Shown piece by piece: positions 35,296-44,130 of a DNA stretch of 64,000 bases. The translations under genes were made by a program, and so were the position numbers. The DNA comes from Actinomycetes bacterium (lineage in GTDB: Bacteria > Actinomycetota > Acidimicrobiia > Acidimicrobiales > RAAP-2), in assembly GCA_021831035.1 (NCBI GenBank), contig JAKBNL010000004.1, positions 62,001 through 126,000 on the forward strand, written 5' to 3'. The notes under the pieces are model-generated. The model was not told the DNA's origin, made no database searches, and saw only the letters and a program-made list of their open reading frames with translations. Position 1 is the first letter of the stretch. Every line of letters starts with the position of its first letter.

Positions 35296-35883
35296 ATGTC
35301 CACCGTCGCCGTCCCCGCCCCGCGTCGCGTCCTCGCCGACGCCGTCCCGCGCACGCTGCTGGCCGAGACCGCCCTCGTCGTCGGGGCGGCCGGCGTCATG
35401 GGCCTGCTCGCCCAGATCACCATCCACCTGAGCTTCTCGCCGGTGCCCATCACCGGCCAGACCCTCGGCGTGATGCTCGCGGGCACGGCCCTCGGGTGGC
35501 GCCGGGCCGGTCTCGCGATGGCGCTGTACGTCGCGGCCGGCTGCGCCGGTCTGCCCTGGTTCGCCGACCACGCGAGCGGCTACCCCGCCGCGACCTTCGG
35601 CTACCTCCTCGGCTTCGTCGTGGCCGGCCCGGTGCTCGGCTGGCTGGCCGCGCGCGGCAACGACCGCACGCTCGTGCGCGCGTTCGCCTCGATGGCCGTC
35701 GGCGACCTCATCGTCTTCGCCTTCGGCGTCACCTGGCTGGCCGTCGACCTCCACGTCGGCGCGCGCACCGCGCTCGCCCTCGGCTTCACCCCCTACCTCG
35801 TGGGCGAGGTGATCAAGGCCGCCCTCTCGGGCGCGGCGCTGCCGGCCACCTGGCGCTTCGTGGACCGCGCCACGCGCGCTTAG
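35296..35883 (+). CDS. bioY: Biotin transporter S component BioY
   Basis: This 195-residue membrane protein has about six helices. It binds biotin and works alone or with an ECF module (BioMN), none of which is encoded here. The BioY hallmarks are SPVPITGQTLGVMLAGTALGWRRAGLAMALYVAAGCAGLPWFADHASG (substrate-binding TGQTLGV motif) and the glycine-rich FGYLLGFVVAGPVLGWLA. The final VGEVIKAALSGAALP helix is also typical. It suggests biotin uptake. Its TAG stop overlaps the convergent crotonase stop. Confidence 0.95.
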   Translation: MSTVAVPAPRRVLADAVPRTLLAETALVVGAAGVMGLLAQITIHLSFSPVPITGQTLGVMLAGTALGWRRAGLAMALYVAAGCAGLPWFADHASGYPAATFGYLLGFVVAGPVLGWLAARGNDRTLVRAFASMAVGDLIVFAFGVTWLAVDLHVGARTALALGFTPYLVGEVIKAALSGAALPATWRFVDRATRA

Positions 35884-36539
35884 TCGCCGCGGAGGCGCGC
35901 GGCCAGCGCGCCGTGCGCGAGGCGCTTGTGGTGCGCGAGGGTCGCCCGGTCCAACCGGGCACCGAGCGTCGCGACCGCCACCGCGCGCTCGACCAGGTGG
36001 TCCTCGTCGGACAGCTCCTCCACGACGCCGGCGGCCAGCGCCTCGGGTCCGCCGTAGCGGCGGGCGGTCGTCATCGCCTCGATCGCACTCGCGCGCGGGA
36101 GGCGGTTCTCGAGGATCGCCCACAGCCCCTCGGTGAGGGCGAGGCCGATCTCGGCCTCGTTCATGCACCAGTAGCCCCGGTCGGCGCGCATCACGCGCCG
36201 GTCGAAGGCGCAGCCGAGCAGGGCGCCCCCGGCGAAGCAGTGGCCGTTGATCGCCGCCACCGTGTAGAGCGGCGCGACGACCAGCTGGGCGACGAGGCGC
36301 TCGAGGCGCTCGACGAGCCCGTACACGCCCGCGAGGTCGCCCCCGAGCGAGGCGAGGTCGAGTCCGTTGGAGAAGAACTTGCCCACGCCCGTGAGCACGA
36401 CCGCGAGCGGGCCGTCGCGCTCGGCGAGCTCGGCGAACTGCCCGGAGAGCTCGTCCATGGAGGCCGGGTTCAGCCGGTTCTCCCCGTCGTCCCACGTGAG
36501 GACGGCGACCGGTCCGTCGAAGCTGCGCGTCACGCCCAT
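35880..36539 (-). CDS. Enoyl-CoA hydratase/isomerase (crotonase) family protein
   Basis: This 219-residue crotonase-fold protein is shorter than classical enoyl-CoA hydratases (about 260). ATG at 36539 is supported by a leaderless TACGCT hexamer. CoA-binding and oxyanion-hole regions are GVGKFFSNGLDLASLGGD and AAINGHCFAGGALLGCAFDRRVM. In MNEAEIGLALTEGLWAIL one of the two usual catalytic Glu positions may be retained. The short length and this loop resemble delta3-delta2-enoyl-CoA isomerases. The substrate is unknown. Confidence 0.85.
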   Translation of the reverse strand: MGVTRSFDGPVAVLTWDDGENRLNPASMDELSGQFAELAERDGPLAVVLTGVGKFFSNGLDLASLGGDLAGVYGLVERLERLVAQLVVAPLYTVAAINGHCFAGGALLGCAFDRRVMRADRGYWCMNEAEIGLALTEGLWAILENRLPRASAIEAMTTARRYGGPEALAAGVVEELSDEDHLVERAVAVATLGARLDRATLAHHKRLAHGALAARLRGD

Positions 36540-36545
36540 GGCACG

Positions 36546-36566
36546 AGCGTAGAGGGGGGTTACAGT
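36546..36566. promoter_or_regulatory. Divergent leaderless -10 elements of the crotonase and Xaa-Pro peptidase genes
   Basis: Minus strand: TACGCT (36551-36546), then 6 bases, then ATG at 36539. Plus strand: TACAGT (36561-36566), then GAGCGC, then ATG at 36573. The whole intergenic region is 33 bases, so both -35 regions lie within the opposing genes. Confidence 0.6.
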
Positions 36567-36572
36567 GAGCGC

Positions 36573-38048
36573 ATGAGCGACGCCACCGTCCCCGAGCCCG
36601 ACGTCTCCGCCGACCACCCGGTCTCCGAGCACTGGGTCTGGACCGGGCCCCACCGGCCGCCGACCCCGCGCGCCCTGGTCGAGCACATGACGGCCAACTG
36701 GGCCGCCGAGGCCCCGGGCCCCGGGGTCCACCCGGCCGCCCCCTTCACCCGGGCCCGGCGCGAGCGCCTGGCGGCCCACTTCGCGGGTCGGCCGCTCGTC
36801 GTGCCCACGGGCAACCCCAAGGTGCGCGCGAACGACACCGACTACCGCTTCCGCGCGGGCACCGACTTCTTCTACCTCACCGCGAGCCACGACCCCGACC
36901 TCGTGCTCGTGGTGACCGGGTCCGGTTCGACGCTCTACGTCCCGCGCCGACGCGACACCGCGACCCACGAGTTCTTCACCGACGCCCGCTACGGCGAGCT
37001 CTGGGTGGGGCCGCGTCGCGGCGTCGAGGAGTCGGCCCACTACTACGGGATCGAGTGCCGCCCGCTCGAAGAGCTCGAGAAGGACCTCGCCGGGCTCCAC
37101 CCCGCGCCGATCACCCTGCGCGGGGTGGACGCCGGGGTCGACGGACTCGTCGCGCCGAGCGAGGACGACGCCGTGCTCGCCCGGGTGCTCAGCGAGATGC
37201 GCCTCGTGAAGGACGAGTTCGAGGTCGCCCAGCTCCAGCTCGCCATCGACCACACCGTCGCTGGTTTCGCCGACGTCGTGCGCGCCCTGCCCAGCGCGCT
37301 CGCGCGCGGCGAGCGGGTGGTCGAGGGCGTGTTCAACCTGCGCGCCCGGGTCGAGGGCAACGACGTCGGCTACGACACCATCGCGGCCGCCGGCCACCAC
37401 GCGACCATCCTGCACTGGACGCGCAACACCGGCCCGGTGAACGCCGGCGACCTCCTCCTGCTCGACGCCGGGGTGGAGGGGCCCGAGCTCTACACCGCCG
37501 ACGTCACGCGCACCCTGCCGGTCTCGGGCACCTACAGCCCCGCCCAGCGGCGCGTCTACGAGCTCGTGCTGGCCGCCCAGGAGGCCGGCATCGCCGCCGC
37601 CCGCCGGGGCGCCGCCTTCCTCGATCCCCACGACGCGGCGACCCGCGTGCTCGTCGAGGGCCTGTGCGCGATGGGGATCGTCGAGGGTCCGGCCGACGTG
37701 GCGCTACGCAAGGACCGCCAGCTCTACCGGCGCTACACCCTCCACGGGGTGAGCCACATGCTGGGGCTCGACGTGCACGACTGCGCCCACGCCCGCGACG
37801 AGATGTACCGCACGGGCGAGCTCGGCGAGGGCTACGTCCTCACCGTCGAGCCGGGCCTCTACTTCCAGGCCAACGACCTCACCGTGCCCGAGGAGTACCG
37901 CGGCATCGGGGTGCGCATCGAGGACGACATCCTGGTCACCGGCGACGGCGCGCGCAACCTCTCGGGCGCCCTCCCCCGGCGCGCCGACGACGTCGAGGCC
38001 TGGATGGCCCGCGAGTGGGCGGCCGGCTCGCCGGCGCTCGGCCTCTAG
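36573..38048 (+). CDS. pepP: Xaa-Pro aminopeptidase (M24B, PepP-like)
   Basis: This 491-residue cytoplasmic metallopeptidase releases N-terminal residues preceding proline. The N-terminal creatinase-like domain (about 60-220) includes DYRFRAGTDFFYLTASHDPD. The pita-bread catalytic domain has the five metal ligands in LLLDAGVEG and YTADVTRTLP (two Asp), HGVSHMLGLDVHD (His), LTVEPGLYF (Glu) and GVRIEDDILVT (Glu). Length is normal for PepP. Its TAG stop shares the four-base CTAG with the convergent P450 stop. Confidence 0.93.
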   Translation: MSDATVPEPDVSADHPVSEHWVWTGPHRPPTPRALVEHMTANWAAEAPGPGVHPAAPFTRARRERLAAHFAGRPLVVPTGNPKVRANDTDYRFRAGTDFFYLTASHDPDLVLVVTGSGSTLYVPRRRDTATHEFFTDARYGELWVGPRRGVEESAHYYGIECRPLEELEKDLAGLHPAPITLRGVDAGVDGLVAPSEDDAVLARVLSEMRLVKDEFEVAQLQLAIDHTVAGFADVVRALPSALARGERVVEGVFNLRARVEGNDVGYDTIAAAGHHATILHWTRNTGPVNAGDLLLLDAGVEGPELYTADVTRTLPVSGTYSPAQRRVYELVLAAQEAGIAAARRGAAFLDPHDAATRVLVEGLCAMGIVEGPADVALRKDRQLYRRYTLHGVSHMLGLDVHDCAHARDEMYRTGELGEGYVLTVEPGLYFQANDLTVPEEYRGIGVRIEDDILVTGDGARNLSGALPRRADDVEAWMAREWAAGSPALGL

Positions 38049-39253
38049 CCGACGCGGATCGGGAGCCGGCGCGGGCCCCGGATCTGCCCCTGGGACCACG
38101 TGACCTGGTCGGGGTCGGCCAGGGCGAAGCGCGGGTAGCGGGCGATGAACTCCTCGAGCGCGACGCGCAGCTCGAGGCGCGCCAGATTCGACCCGGCGCA
38201 CCGGTGGATCCCCAGGCCGAAGGCCACGTGGCGGTTCTCGGCCCGGTCGATGATGAACCGGTCGGCGTCGGCAAAGGCCGCGGGGTCGCGGTTGGCCGCC
38301 GGGAAGCCGAGCAGGATCCAGTCGTACTCCTTCATCGCCACGCCCAGGTACTCCATGTCGTGCTTGACGAGGCGGGCCATCGTCACCGGGGCGTAGAAGC
38401 GCAGGAACTCCTCGATCGCGATCGGCATCAGGCCGGGCTCGTTCACCAGCCGCTCTAAGTCCGAGGGGTTGCGCGCGAGGTGCCAGAGCGAGGAGCCGAT
38501 CGCCGACCAGGTCGTGTCGATCCCGGCCACGAGGATCAGGATCATCGTGCCGAAGACGTGCTCGACGGCCAGCTTCTGGCCGTCGATCTCGGCGTTCAGC
38601 AAGAAGGTCGTCAGGTCGTCGCGGGGGTTCGCCTGGTGGTCCTCGATCTGGGCCACGAAGTACTCCTCGATCGGCTCGAAGGCCGCGATGCGCTCGTCCA
38701 TCGGCAGGTCGACCGACTCGGTGACGGTGTGGACGATGTCGATGAAGACGTCGGTGTCCGCCTCGGGGAAGCCCAGCATCTGGCGGATGACCGAGGGCGG
38801 GATGAGCCGCGCGTACTCCCAGCTGGCCTCGACGACGTCGCCTCCGGCGACCCGGTCGAGGAGGGTCCCGCACAGCGCGCGGACCTGGGGCTCGAGCGGG
38901 TTGATGGCACCCGGCGAGAAGGCCGGCAGGATCAGCTTGCGCGCGATCTGGTGGAAGGGCGGGTCCGAGGTGATCGGCGGGGCGACCCCGATCGGGCTGG
39001 GCAGGGCCAGCTCGTCGGGCCGTCCGTCGTTCATGATCACCGTGCGGCTGGTGAAGTTCTCGGTGTCCTTGGCGATCTGGGTGACCCCGGCGTGGGTGGC
39101 CGGGAACCACGCGCCGCCGTAGCGCTCGGTGTGGGCGACCGGGCAGCGCTGGCGCAGGTCCTCCCAGATCGGGTAGGGGTCGGCCACCCAGGCGGGGTCG
39201 GTGTGGTCGAAGTCGGTCGCGAAGTCGGTGACGGGGGTCTTCTCCATCGTCAC
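38045..39253 (-). CDS. Cytochrome P450
   Basis: This soluble 402-residue P450 has the I-helix oxygen-activation motif LVAGIDTTWS, the K-helix ExxR in EEFLRFYAP and the heme loop FGLGIHRCAGSNLAR with thiolate ligand Cys352. The start is GTG 39253 overlapping the ferredoxin stop (ATG 39247 is an alternative). The ferredoxin just upstream in the operon should supply electrons. Substrate is unknown; sterol, fatty-acid and xenobiotic oxidation are all possible. No ferredoxin reductase is adjacent. It is convergent with pepP, sharing CTAG. Confidence 0.94.
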   Translation of the reverse strand: MTMEKTPVTDFATDFDHTDPAWVADPYPIWEDLRQRCPVAHTERYGGAWFPATHAGVTQIAKDTENFTSRTVIMNDGRPDELALPSPIGVAPPITSDPPFHQIARKLILPAFSPGAINPLEPQVRALCGTLLDRVAGGDVVEASWEYARLIPPSVIRQMLGFPEADTDVFIDIVHTVTESVDLPMDERIAAFEPIEEYFVAQIEDHQANPRDDLTTFLLNAEIDGQKLAVEHVFGTMILILVAGIDTTWSAIGSSLWHLARNPSDLERLVNEPGLMPIAIEEFLRFYAPVTMARLVKHDMEYLGVAMKEYDWILLGFPAANRDPAAFADADRFIIDRAENRHVAFGLGIHRCAGSNLARLELRVALEEFIARYPRFALADPDQVTWSQGQIRGPRRLPIRVG

Positions 39254-39444
39254 TCGCGCACCTCCACGGCGTGCTCGGGGCAGTTGGCCTCGGCGAGGCG
39301 CGCGAGCTCGAGCTCGCCCTCACCGAGCTCGCCCGTGACGAGCACCACGCCGCTGCCCAGCTCGTCGAAACCGAAGACGCTCGGTGCTATCGAGAAGCAC
39401 CGGCCCTGCCCCTGACAGAGATCCGCGTCGATGACGACCCTCAT
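39250..39444 (-). CDS. P450-type [3Fe-4S] ferredoxin
   Basis: This 64-residue protein opens MRVVIDADLCQGQGRC, the usual start of P450-associated ferredoxins, and ends NCPEHAVEV. Three Cys are present (10, 16, 55). The position of the fourth ligand in the CxxxxxC loop is not Cys, implying a 3Fe-4S cluster. It precedes and overlaps the P450 gene by 4 bases, so the two should act as a redox pair. A run of G before the ATG may serve as the ribosome binding site. Confidence 0.92.
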   Translation of the reverse strand: MRVVIDADLCQGQGRCFSIAPSVFGFDELGSGVVLVTGELGEGELELARLAEANCPEHAVEVRE

Positions 39445-39477
39445 GACACCCCCCGGACTACTTTGGCGCGCACCTTA

Positions 39478-40698
39478 CTACCGGGTAGACGGACCGCCCC
39501 CGTCGGCCTCCTCCGCCGCGTCGGCCTCGTCGATCTCCTCGCGCGATATCCCGAGGAAGTACAGCACGGCGTCGAGGTAGGGCACGCTGAGGGCCGCGTC
39601 GGCGTGGGCCGCCACGACGGGCTTGGCGTTGAAGGCGATCCCGAGCCCGGCCGCGCCGAGCATGTCGATGTCGTTGGCCCCGTCCCCCACGGCGACCGTC
39701 TGGGCGAGCGGGACTCCCACCTCGGCGGCGAAGCGACGCAGCGCGGCCGCCTTGCCGGGGCGGTCCACGACCTCGCCCCGGAGTCGTCCGGTGAGCCTCC
39801 CGCCCACGATCTCGAGCCGGTTGGCCGCGAGGTGCGCCACCTGGAGGTCGGCGAGCAGCGGTTCGAGCACCTCGGCGAACCCCCCCGAGACGACGGCCGG
39901 CACGTAGCCCAGGCGCGCCAGGGTGCGCAGCAGCGTGCGGGCCCCCGGGCTCAGGCGCAGCCGGGCGCGCACCTCGTCGAGGACCCGTGCCTCGAGCCCC
40001 GCGAGCAGGGCCACCCGTCGACGCAGGGCCTCGGCGAAGTCGATCTCGCCGGCCATCGCCGCGGCGGTGATCGCGGCCACCTCGGCGGCCCGGCCCGAGG
40101 CCTCGCCGAGCAGGTCGATCACCTCGTCCTGGAGGAGCGTCGAGTCCGCGTCCATCACCACCAGGTGCTTGGCGCGCCGATGCAGCCCGGCCCGCTGAGT
40201 CGCCACGTCCAGGCCGACGGCGCCGGCCGACTCGGCCATCGCCGCGCGCAGGCGCACGAGGTCGGGACCGGCGACGACGAGCTCGTAGCACTCCACCGGG
40301 TAGCGCGCGAGGTGCACGATCCGCTCACACGTCGCCGAACGGGCCGCGATGGCCGCGAAGACCCGGTGGAGCTGCTCGGCCCGGATCGAGGGGGCGAGCA
40401 GGGTGACGAGGAGACGACGACCGGCGACCTCGTCGCTCGGGGTCACCGCCTCGACGCGCACCTCGATCCCGCGTCCGGCCACGTCGCGGGTGGCCAGCGC
40501 CGTAGCGATCGCCTCGGGCCCGAGCCCCTCGCCGGAGACCTCCGCGCACAGCACCAGGGTGCCGCGGATGGTGATCTGGGCCACGTCCATCAGGGTCACG
40601 TCGTCACCCTCGAGCGCACCCAGGGCGTCGAAGAGCTCCGCGCCGACCCCGACCCGGTCCGGTCCGCTCACGGTCACCAAGAAGGTGGGGCGCGACAT
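39478..40698 (-). CDS. serB: Phosphoserine phosphatase with N-terminal ACT domain
   Basis: This is the last step of serine synthesis, dephosphorylating phosphoserine. The 406-residue protein has an N-terminal ACT domain (FLVTVSGPDRVGVGAELFDALG). Its HAD domain carries the nucleophile motif VVMDADSTLLQDEVIDLLG, VPAVVSGGFAEVLEPL and the metal-binding VAVGDGANDIDMLGAAGLGIAFNAKP. This layout matches the actinobacterial SerB2 type, in which ACT domains regulate activity. ATG at 40698 follows the leaderless hexamer TAACGT, whose TAA is the stop of the upstream MFS gene. Confidence 0.95.
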   Translation of the reverse strand: MSRPTFLVTVSGPDRVGVGAELFDALGALEGDDVTLMDVAQITIRGTLVLCAEVSGEGLGPEAIATALATRDVAGRGIEVRVEAVTPSDEVAGRRLLVTLLAPSIRAEQLHRVFAAIAARSATCERIVHLARYPVECYELVVAGPDLVRLRAAMAESAGAVGLDVATQRAGLHRRAKHLVVMDADSTLLQDEVIDLLGEASGRAAEVAAITAAAMAGEIDFAEALRRRVALLAGLEARVLDEVRARLRLSPGARTLLRTLARLGYVPAVVSGGFAEVLEPLLADLQVAHLAANRLEIVGGRLTGRLRGEVVDRPGKAAALRRFAAEVGVPLAQTVAVGDGANDIDMLGAAGLGIAFNAKPVVAAHADAALSVPYLDAVLYFLGISREEIDEADAAEEADGGGPSTR

Positions 40699-40704
40699 GC
40701 CCGT

Positions 40705-40710
40705 ACGTTA
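40705..40710 (-). promoter_or_regulatory. Leaderless -10 (TAACGT) of serB overlapping the MFS stop codon
   Basis: Minus strand: TAACGT, then ACGGGC, then ATG at 40698. The TAA is the MFS stop codon; the stop-to-start gap is 9 bases. Confidence 0.6.
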
Positions 40711-41991
40711 GAGGACCGGTTCGGGCCCCTCACCCGCGCGCAGCGCCCGCACGCGCTCGACGTGGGGATCGGTGCGCGCGTCGAAGCGCCACAGCGCGGG
40801 CAGTGCCCCACCGACCGCGAGCACCGACGCGCTGCACGCGACCCCACCCAACGCGAGCGAGGCGCGCAGTCCCACCCACGCCGCCATCGCCCCGGCCCGG
40901 AACTGGCCGGCCGTGGGCCCGAGGGAGTACGAGATCATCTCGAGACCCGCCATCCGCCCGCGCACCTCGGGGGCGATCGACTCGTTCCACATCGTCTGGC
41001 GGAAGATCCCCGACACCGCGTCGCCGGCCCCGCCCACCACGAGGCCGACCAGGGCCAGCGGGAGCGAGTCGGCGACCCCGAAGAGGGCCACCCCGAGCCC
41101 CCACAGCGCCGCACTCGCCACGACGGCCCGCCCGTAGTGGTGGACCCGGTGGGTCCAGCGCGAGGTGACCGTCGCGAACAGGGCCCCGAGCGGCAGCCCG
41201 ACGTAGAGCAGGGCCAGGGCGTAGCGGGTGTCGAAGCGCGCCGCGACGAAGGGCACCATGGTGACCGGGTAGGCCAGCACCATCGCCAGCAGGTCCACGA
41301 CGTAGGTGCCCGTCACGTCGGGACGCCGACGGGCGTAGCGCACCGCCTCGCGCAGCGCCGCGAGGTCACCGTCGCCCCCACCCGCGCCCCGGCGCAGCGC
41401 CGGAGCGAGGCGCACCGAGGCCAGCAGCACGAAGGTGGCGGCGACGGTGACGAGGTTGGCCCCGTAGACGGCCCGCGGTCCGAACACCACGGCCGCGAGC
41501 CCCCCGAGGGCGGGCCCGAGGATCGAGGCGACGGTGCCCGAGAGCGTCGCGAGCGTGGCCGCCGAGCGCTGGAGGTCGTGGGGGACGAGCACCTGGTCCA
41601 ACGCGGCGAGGCTCGGGGACTGGAGGCTCTGGGCCGCGGCCACGAGCCCGGCGAAGACGTAGAGGACGACGACGGTGGGTCGGGCCGCGAGGGCGTTGAG
41701 GAAGAGCGCGACGGTGGCGAGCCCCACCACCACCTCACACCCCACGACGAGCCGTCGACGGTCGACGCGGTCGGCCAGTGCCCCGCCCCAGAGCCCGAAG
41801 ACGACGAGGGGCACGAGCTCCACCAGCCCCAGTGCCCCCACCGCCAGGGTCGAGTGGGTGAGGTCGCGCAGCTGGAAGGGGGCCGTGACGTAGGTCGCCT
41901 GGTCGCCGAGCATGGAGACGAAGCCCGCGAGGTAGAGACGTCGAAACGCCACCGACGCGCGCAACGGCGCGAGGTCCACTCCGAGCCTCAC
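40708..41991 (-). CDS. MFS transporter, MFS_3 (enterobactin-exporter-like) type
   Basis: This 427-residue membrane protein has about 12 helices. GTG at 41991 overlaps the acyltransferase stop (GTGA). Segments such as FRRLYLAGFVSMLGDQATYVTAPFQLRDLTHSTLAVGALGLVELVPL, WGGALADRVDRRRLVVGCEV (motif A) and NESIAPEVRGRMAGLEMISYSLGPTAGQFRAGAMAAWVGL are typical of the EntS/MFS_3 exporter group. Substrate is unknown; its coupling to an acyltransferase suggests export of a modified metabolite, but that is a guess. Confidence 0.9.
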   Translation of the reverse strand: MRLGVDLAPLRASVAFRRLYLAGFVSMLGDQATYVTAPFQLRDLTHSTLAVGALGLVELVPLVVFGLWGGALADRVDRRRLVVGCEVVVGLATVALFLNALAARPTVVVLYVFAGLVAAAQSLQSPSLAALDQVLVPHDLQRSAATLATLSGTVASILGPALGGLAAVVFGPRAVYGANLVTVAATFVLLASVRLAPALRRGAGGGDGDLAALREAVRYARRRPDVTGTYVVDLLAMVLAYPVTMVPFVAARFDTRYALALLYVGLPLGALFATVTSRWTHRVHHYGRAVVASAALWGLGVALFGVADSLPLALVGLVVGGAGDAVSGIFRQTMWNESIAPEVRGRMAGLEMISYSLGPTAGQFRAGAMAAWVGLRASLALGGVACSASVLAVGGALPALWRFDARTDPHVERVRALRAGEGPEPVL

Positions 41992-42626
41992 GCGCGCGCG
42001 CTCCGCCAACCCTCGCCCTCGACGTAGCGGCGCAGCACCCGCGCCGGTACCCCACCGAGCACCACCCGGTCCGGGAACGTCCCGCGCACGACGGCCCCGG
42101 CGGCGACCACCGTGTTGCGCCCGAGGGTCGTGCCCGGCAGGATCACGGCGTGGGCGCCGATCCAGCTGCCCGAGCCGATCGTGACGGCCGCCTCCCTCGG
42201 GCGCTGCCACCCGATCGGCGCGTCGGGGTCGTCGTAGGTATGGTTCTGGTCGGTGATGTAGACGTAGGGCCCGGTCTGGATGTCATCACCGATCTCGATC
42301 GACCAGTGGCCCACGATGTGCGAGCCCCGCCCGATCACGCAGTGGCGCCCGATCGCGACCGTGGGGCGCTTCAACATCTCCTGGTCCGGACCGATCCCCG
42401 CGGCCAGGGTCACGTAGGGGCCGACGAGCGTGTCCTCGCCGATGGCGAGGTAGCGCTCGTTGTAGATGACACCCTGGGGCGCGAGCAGCGCGGCCCCGCG
42501 CCCGAATGAGTCGAAGGTCGACGCGTACTCGTCGTCGGGGCCGACCGTGGCGACCTCGTCGAGGTAGCGACGGGCCCGACGCACCAGCGCGCCCAGGCGA
42601 CGGCGAAGGACGAGGCGCGCGCGCAC
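41988..42626 (-). CDS. Left-handed beta-helix (hexapeptide-repeat) acyltransferase
   Basis: This 212-residue protein is dominated by hexapeptide repeats (IGEDTLVGPYVTLAAGIG, PTVAIGRHCVIGRGSHIVGHWSIEIGDDIQTGPYVYI, VTIGSGSWIGAHAVILPGTTLGRNTVVAAGAVV). It has the excursion loop TDQNHTYDDPDAPIGWQRP and the exit segment VVLGGVPARVLRRY. Trimeric enzymes of this fold acetylate sugars, cell-wall precursors or small molecules. The N-terminal Arg-rich helix is unusual. The start is GTG at 42626, with TAGCGT 6 bases upstream. It is transcribed with the MFS gene. Confidence 0.88.
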   Translation of the reverse strand: MRARLVLRRRLGALVRRARRYLDEVATVGPDDEYASTFDSFGRGAALLAPQGVIYNERYLAIGEDTLVGPYVTLAAGIGPDQEMLKRPTVAIGRHCVIGRGSHIVGHWSIEIGDDIQTGPYVYITDQNHTYDDPDAPIGWQRPREAAVTIGSGSWIGAHAVILPGTTLGRNTVVAAGAVVRGTFPDRVVLGGVPARVLRRYVEGEGWRSARA

Positions 42627-42632
42627 GGCGAA

Positions 42633-42660
42633 ACGCTAGCCCCGACCCGCGGGCTAGCGT
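42633..42660. promoter_or_regulatory. Palindromic divergent promoter: two TAGCGT -10 elements in 10-bp inverted arms
   Basis: ACGCTAGCCC (42633-42642) and its exact reverse complement (42651-42660) are 8 bases apart. Each arm contains TAGCGT pointing outward and ending exactly 6 bases before a GTG (42626 minus, 42667 plus). This is a symmetric pair of leaderless promoters for the acyltransferase and the monooxygenase. Confidence 0.65.
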
Positions 42661-42666
42661 CGACCC

Positions 42667-44130
42667 GTGGCGCACGACGTCCTCGTGATCGGAGCGGGCT
42701 TCGGAGGGCTCGCCGCGGCGGTCGCGCTGCGCCGCGCCGGCGTCTCGGACTGCGTGGTGCTGGAGCGGGCCGAGGAGATCGGTGGCACGTGGCGTGACAA
42801 CACCTACCCGGGCTGTCGGTGCGACGTGGGCTCGAACCTCTACTCGCTCTCCTTCGCCCCCAACCCCGACTGGTCCAACACCTACAGCTACCAGCCCGAG
42901 ATCCAGCGCTACCTGCTCGAGGTGGCGGAGCGCTTCCACCTGCGACCCCGGGTGCGCCTCGGCCACCAGGTGACCTCGGTCGCCTTCGAGCGGACCTCGG
43001 GCCTGTGGCGCGTGGCGGGGCCCTGGGGCGAGCGCCGCGCACGCTGCGTCGTGCTCGCCACCGGCAGCCTCGCCGAGGCGCGCCTGCCCGACATCCCCGG
43101 GATCGAGACCTTCGCCGGGCGAAGCGTGCACACCGCCCGGTGGGACGACACCGTCGACCTCTTCGCCAAGCGGGTGGCCGTCGTGGGGACCGGGGCGAGC
43201 GCGATCCAGGTCGTGCCCGAGGTCGCGGCCGTCGCGGCCGAGCTCACCGTCTTCCAGCGCACGCCGCCGTGGATCTTGCCCCACGGCGGTCGGGCGGTAC
43301 CCGAGCGCACCCGCGCGCTCTACCGGTGGCTCCCACCGGTGCAGCGCCTGGCCCGACTGGGCCACTACCTCCAGCGCGAGCTCCTGGTGCTCGGCTTCGT
43401 GAAGGACCCCGCACGCATGGCGCGCGGCGAGGCCATGGCCCGCGCCCACCTCGAGGCGCAGGTCGCCGACCCCGACCTGCGCGAACGACTCACCCCCGAC
43501 TACCGGTTGGGCTGCAAGCGCGTCCTGCTCTCGAACGACTACTACCCCGCCCTCACCCGACCCAACGTCCGCCTCGTCACCGAGGCCATCGAGCGGGTCG
43601 AGCCCACCGGGCTGCGCAGCGCCGACGGCACCCTCATCGAGGTCGACGCCGTCGTGTGGGCGACGGGATTCCACGTCACCGACAACCCCGTCGTCGCGCG
43701 GGTCACCGACGGCGACGGGCGCTCGCTCGCCGAGGCGCTCGTCGGCCGGCTCGACCACTACCGGGGCACCACGTTCCCCGGCTACCCGAACCTCTTCATG
43801 CTCGGGGGGCCCAACACCGGGCTCGGGCACTCCTCGGTCGTGTTCATGATGGAGAGCCAGCTGCGCTACGTGACCGACGCCGTCGCGCGCGCCCTCGCCG
43901 AGAACGCCTTGATCGAGCCCACGACCGAGGCCGCGGCGGCCTGGACCGGTCGGCTGCGCGAGCAGCTGCCGCGCACCGTCTGGGGAAGCGGGTGCGCCAG
44001 CTGGTACCTCGCCGAGGGCGGCGTCAACACCACCATCTGGCCCGACTTCACGTTCACCTTCCGGCGCGCGACGCGCCGCTTCGACCCCCGCGACCACCGG
44101 GTGGCCGCGGCGCCCGCGACGACGACCTAG
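42667..44130 (+). CDS. Flavin-containing monooxygenase, Baeyer-Villiger type
   Basis: This 487-residue flavoprotein has an N-terminal FAD Rossmann motif ([19 protein letters not shown]), the Baeyer-Villiger fingerprint [12 protein letters not shown] (FxGxxxHxxxW), a second NADPH-binding Rossmann motif ([18 protein letters not shown]) and a late [10 protein letters not shown] motif. Such enzymes insert oxygen into ketones to form esters or lactones. It has a leaderless promoter and diverges from an acyltransferase-MFS operon. Its TAG stop shares CTAG with the convergent recA. Substrate unknown. Confidence 0.92.
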   Translation: MAHDVLVIGAGFGGLAAAVALRRAGVSDCVVLERAEEIGGTWRDNTYPGCRCDVGSNLYSLSFAPNPDWSNTYSYQPEIQRYLLEVAERFHLRPRVRLGHQVTSVAFERTSGLWRVAGPWGERRARCVVLATGSLAEARLPDIPGIETFAGRSVHTARWDDTVDLFAKRVAVVGTGASAIQVVPEVAAVAAELTVFQRTPPWILPHGGRAVPERTRALYRWLPPVQRLARLGHYLQRELLVLGFVKDPARMARGEAMARAHLEAQVADPDLRERLTPDYRLGCKRVLLSNDYYPALTRPNVRLVTEAIERVEPTGLRSADGTLIEVDAVVWATGFHVTDNPVVARVTDGDGRSLAEALVGRLDHYRGTTFPGYPNLFMLGGPNTGLGHSSVVFMMESQLRYVTDAVARALAENALIEPTTEAAAAWTGRLREQLPRTVWGSGCASWYLAEGGVNTTIWPDFTFTFRRATRRFDPRDHRVAAAPATTT

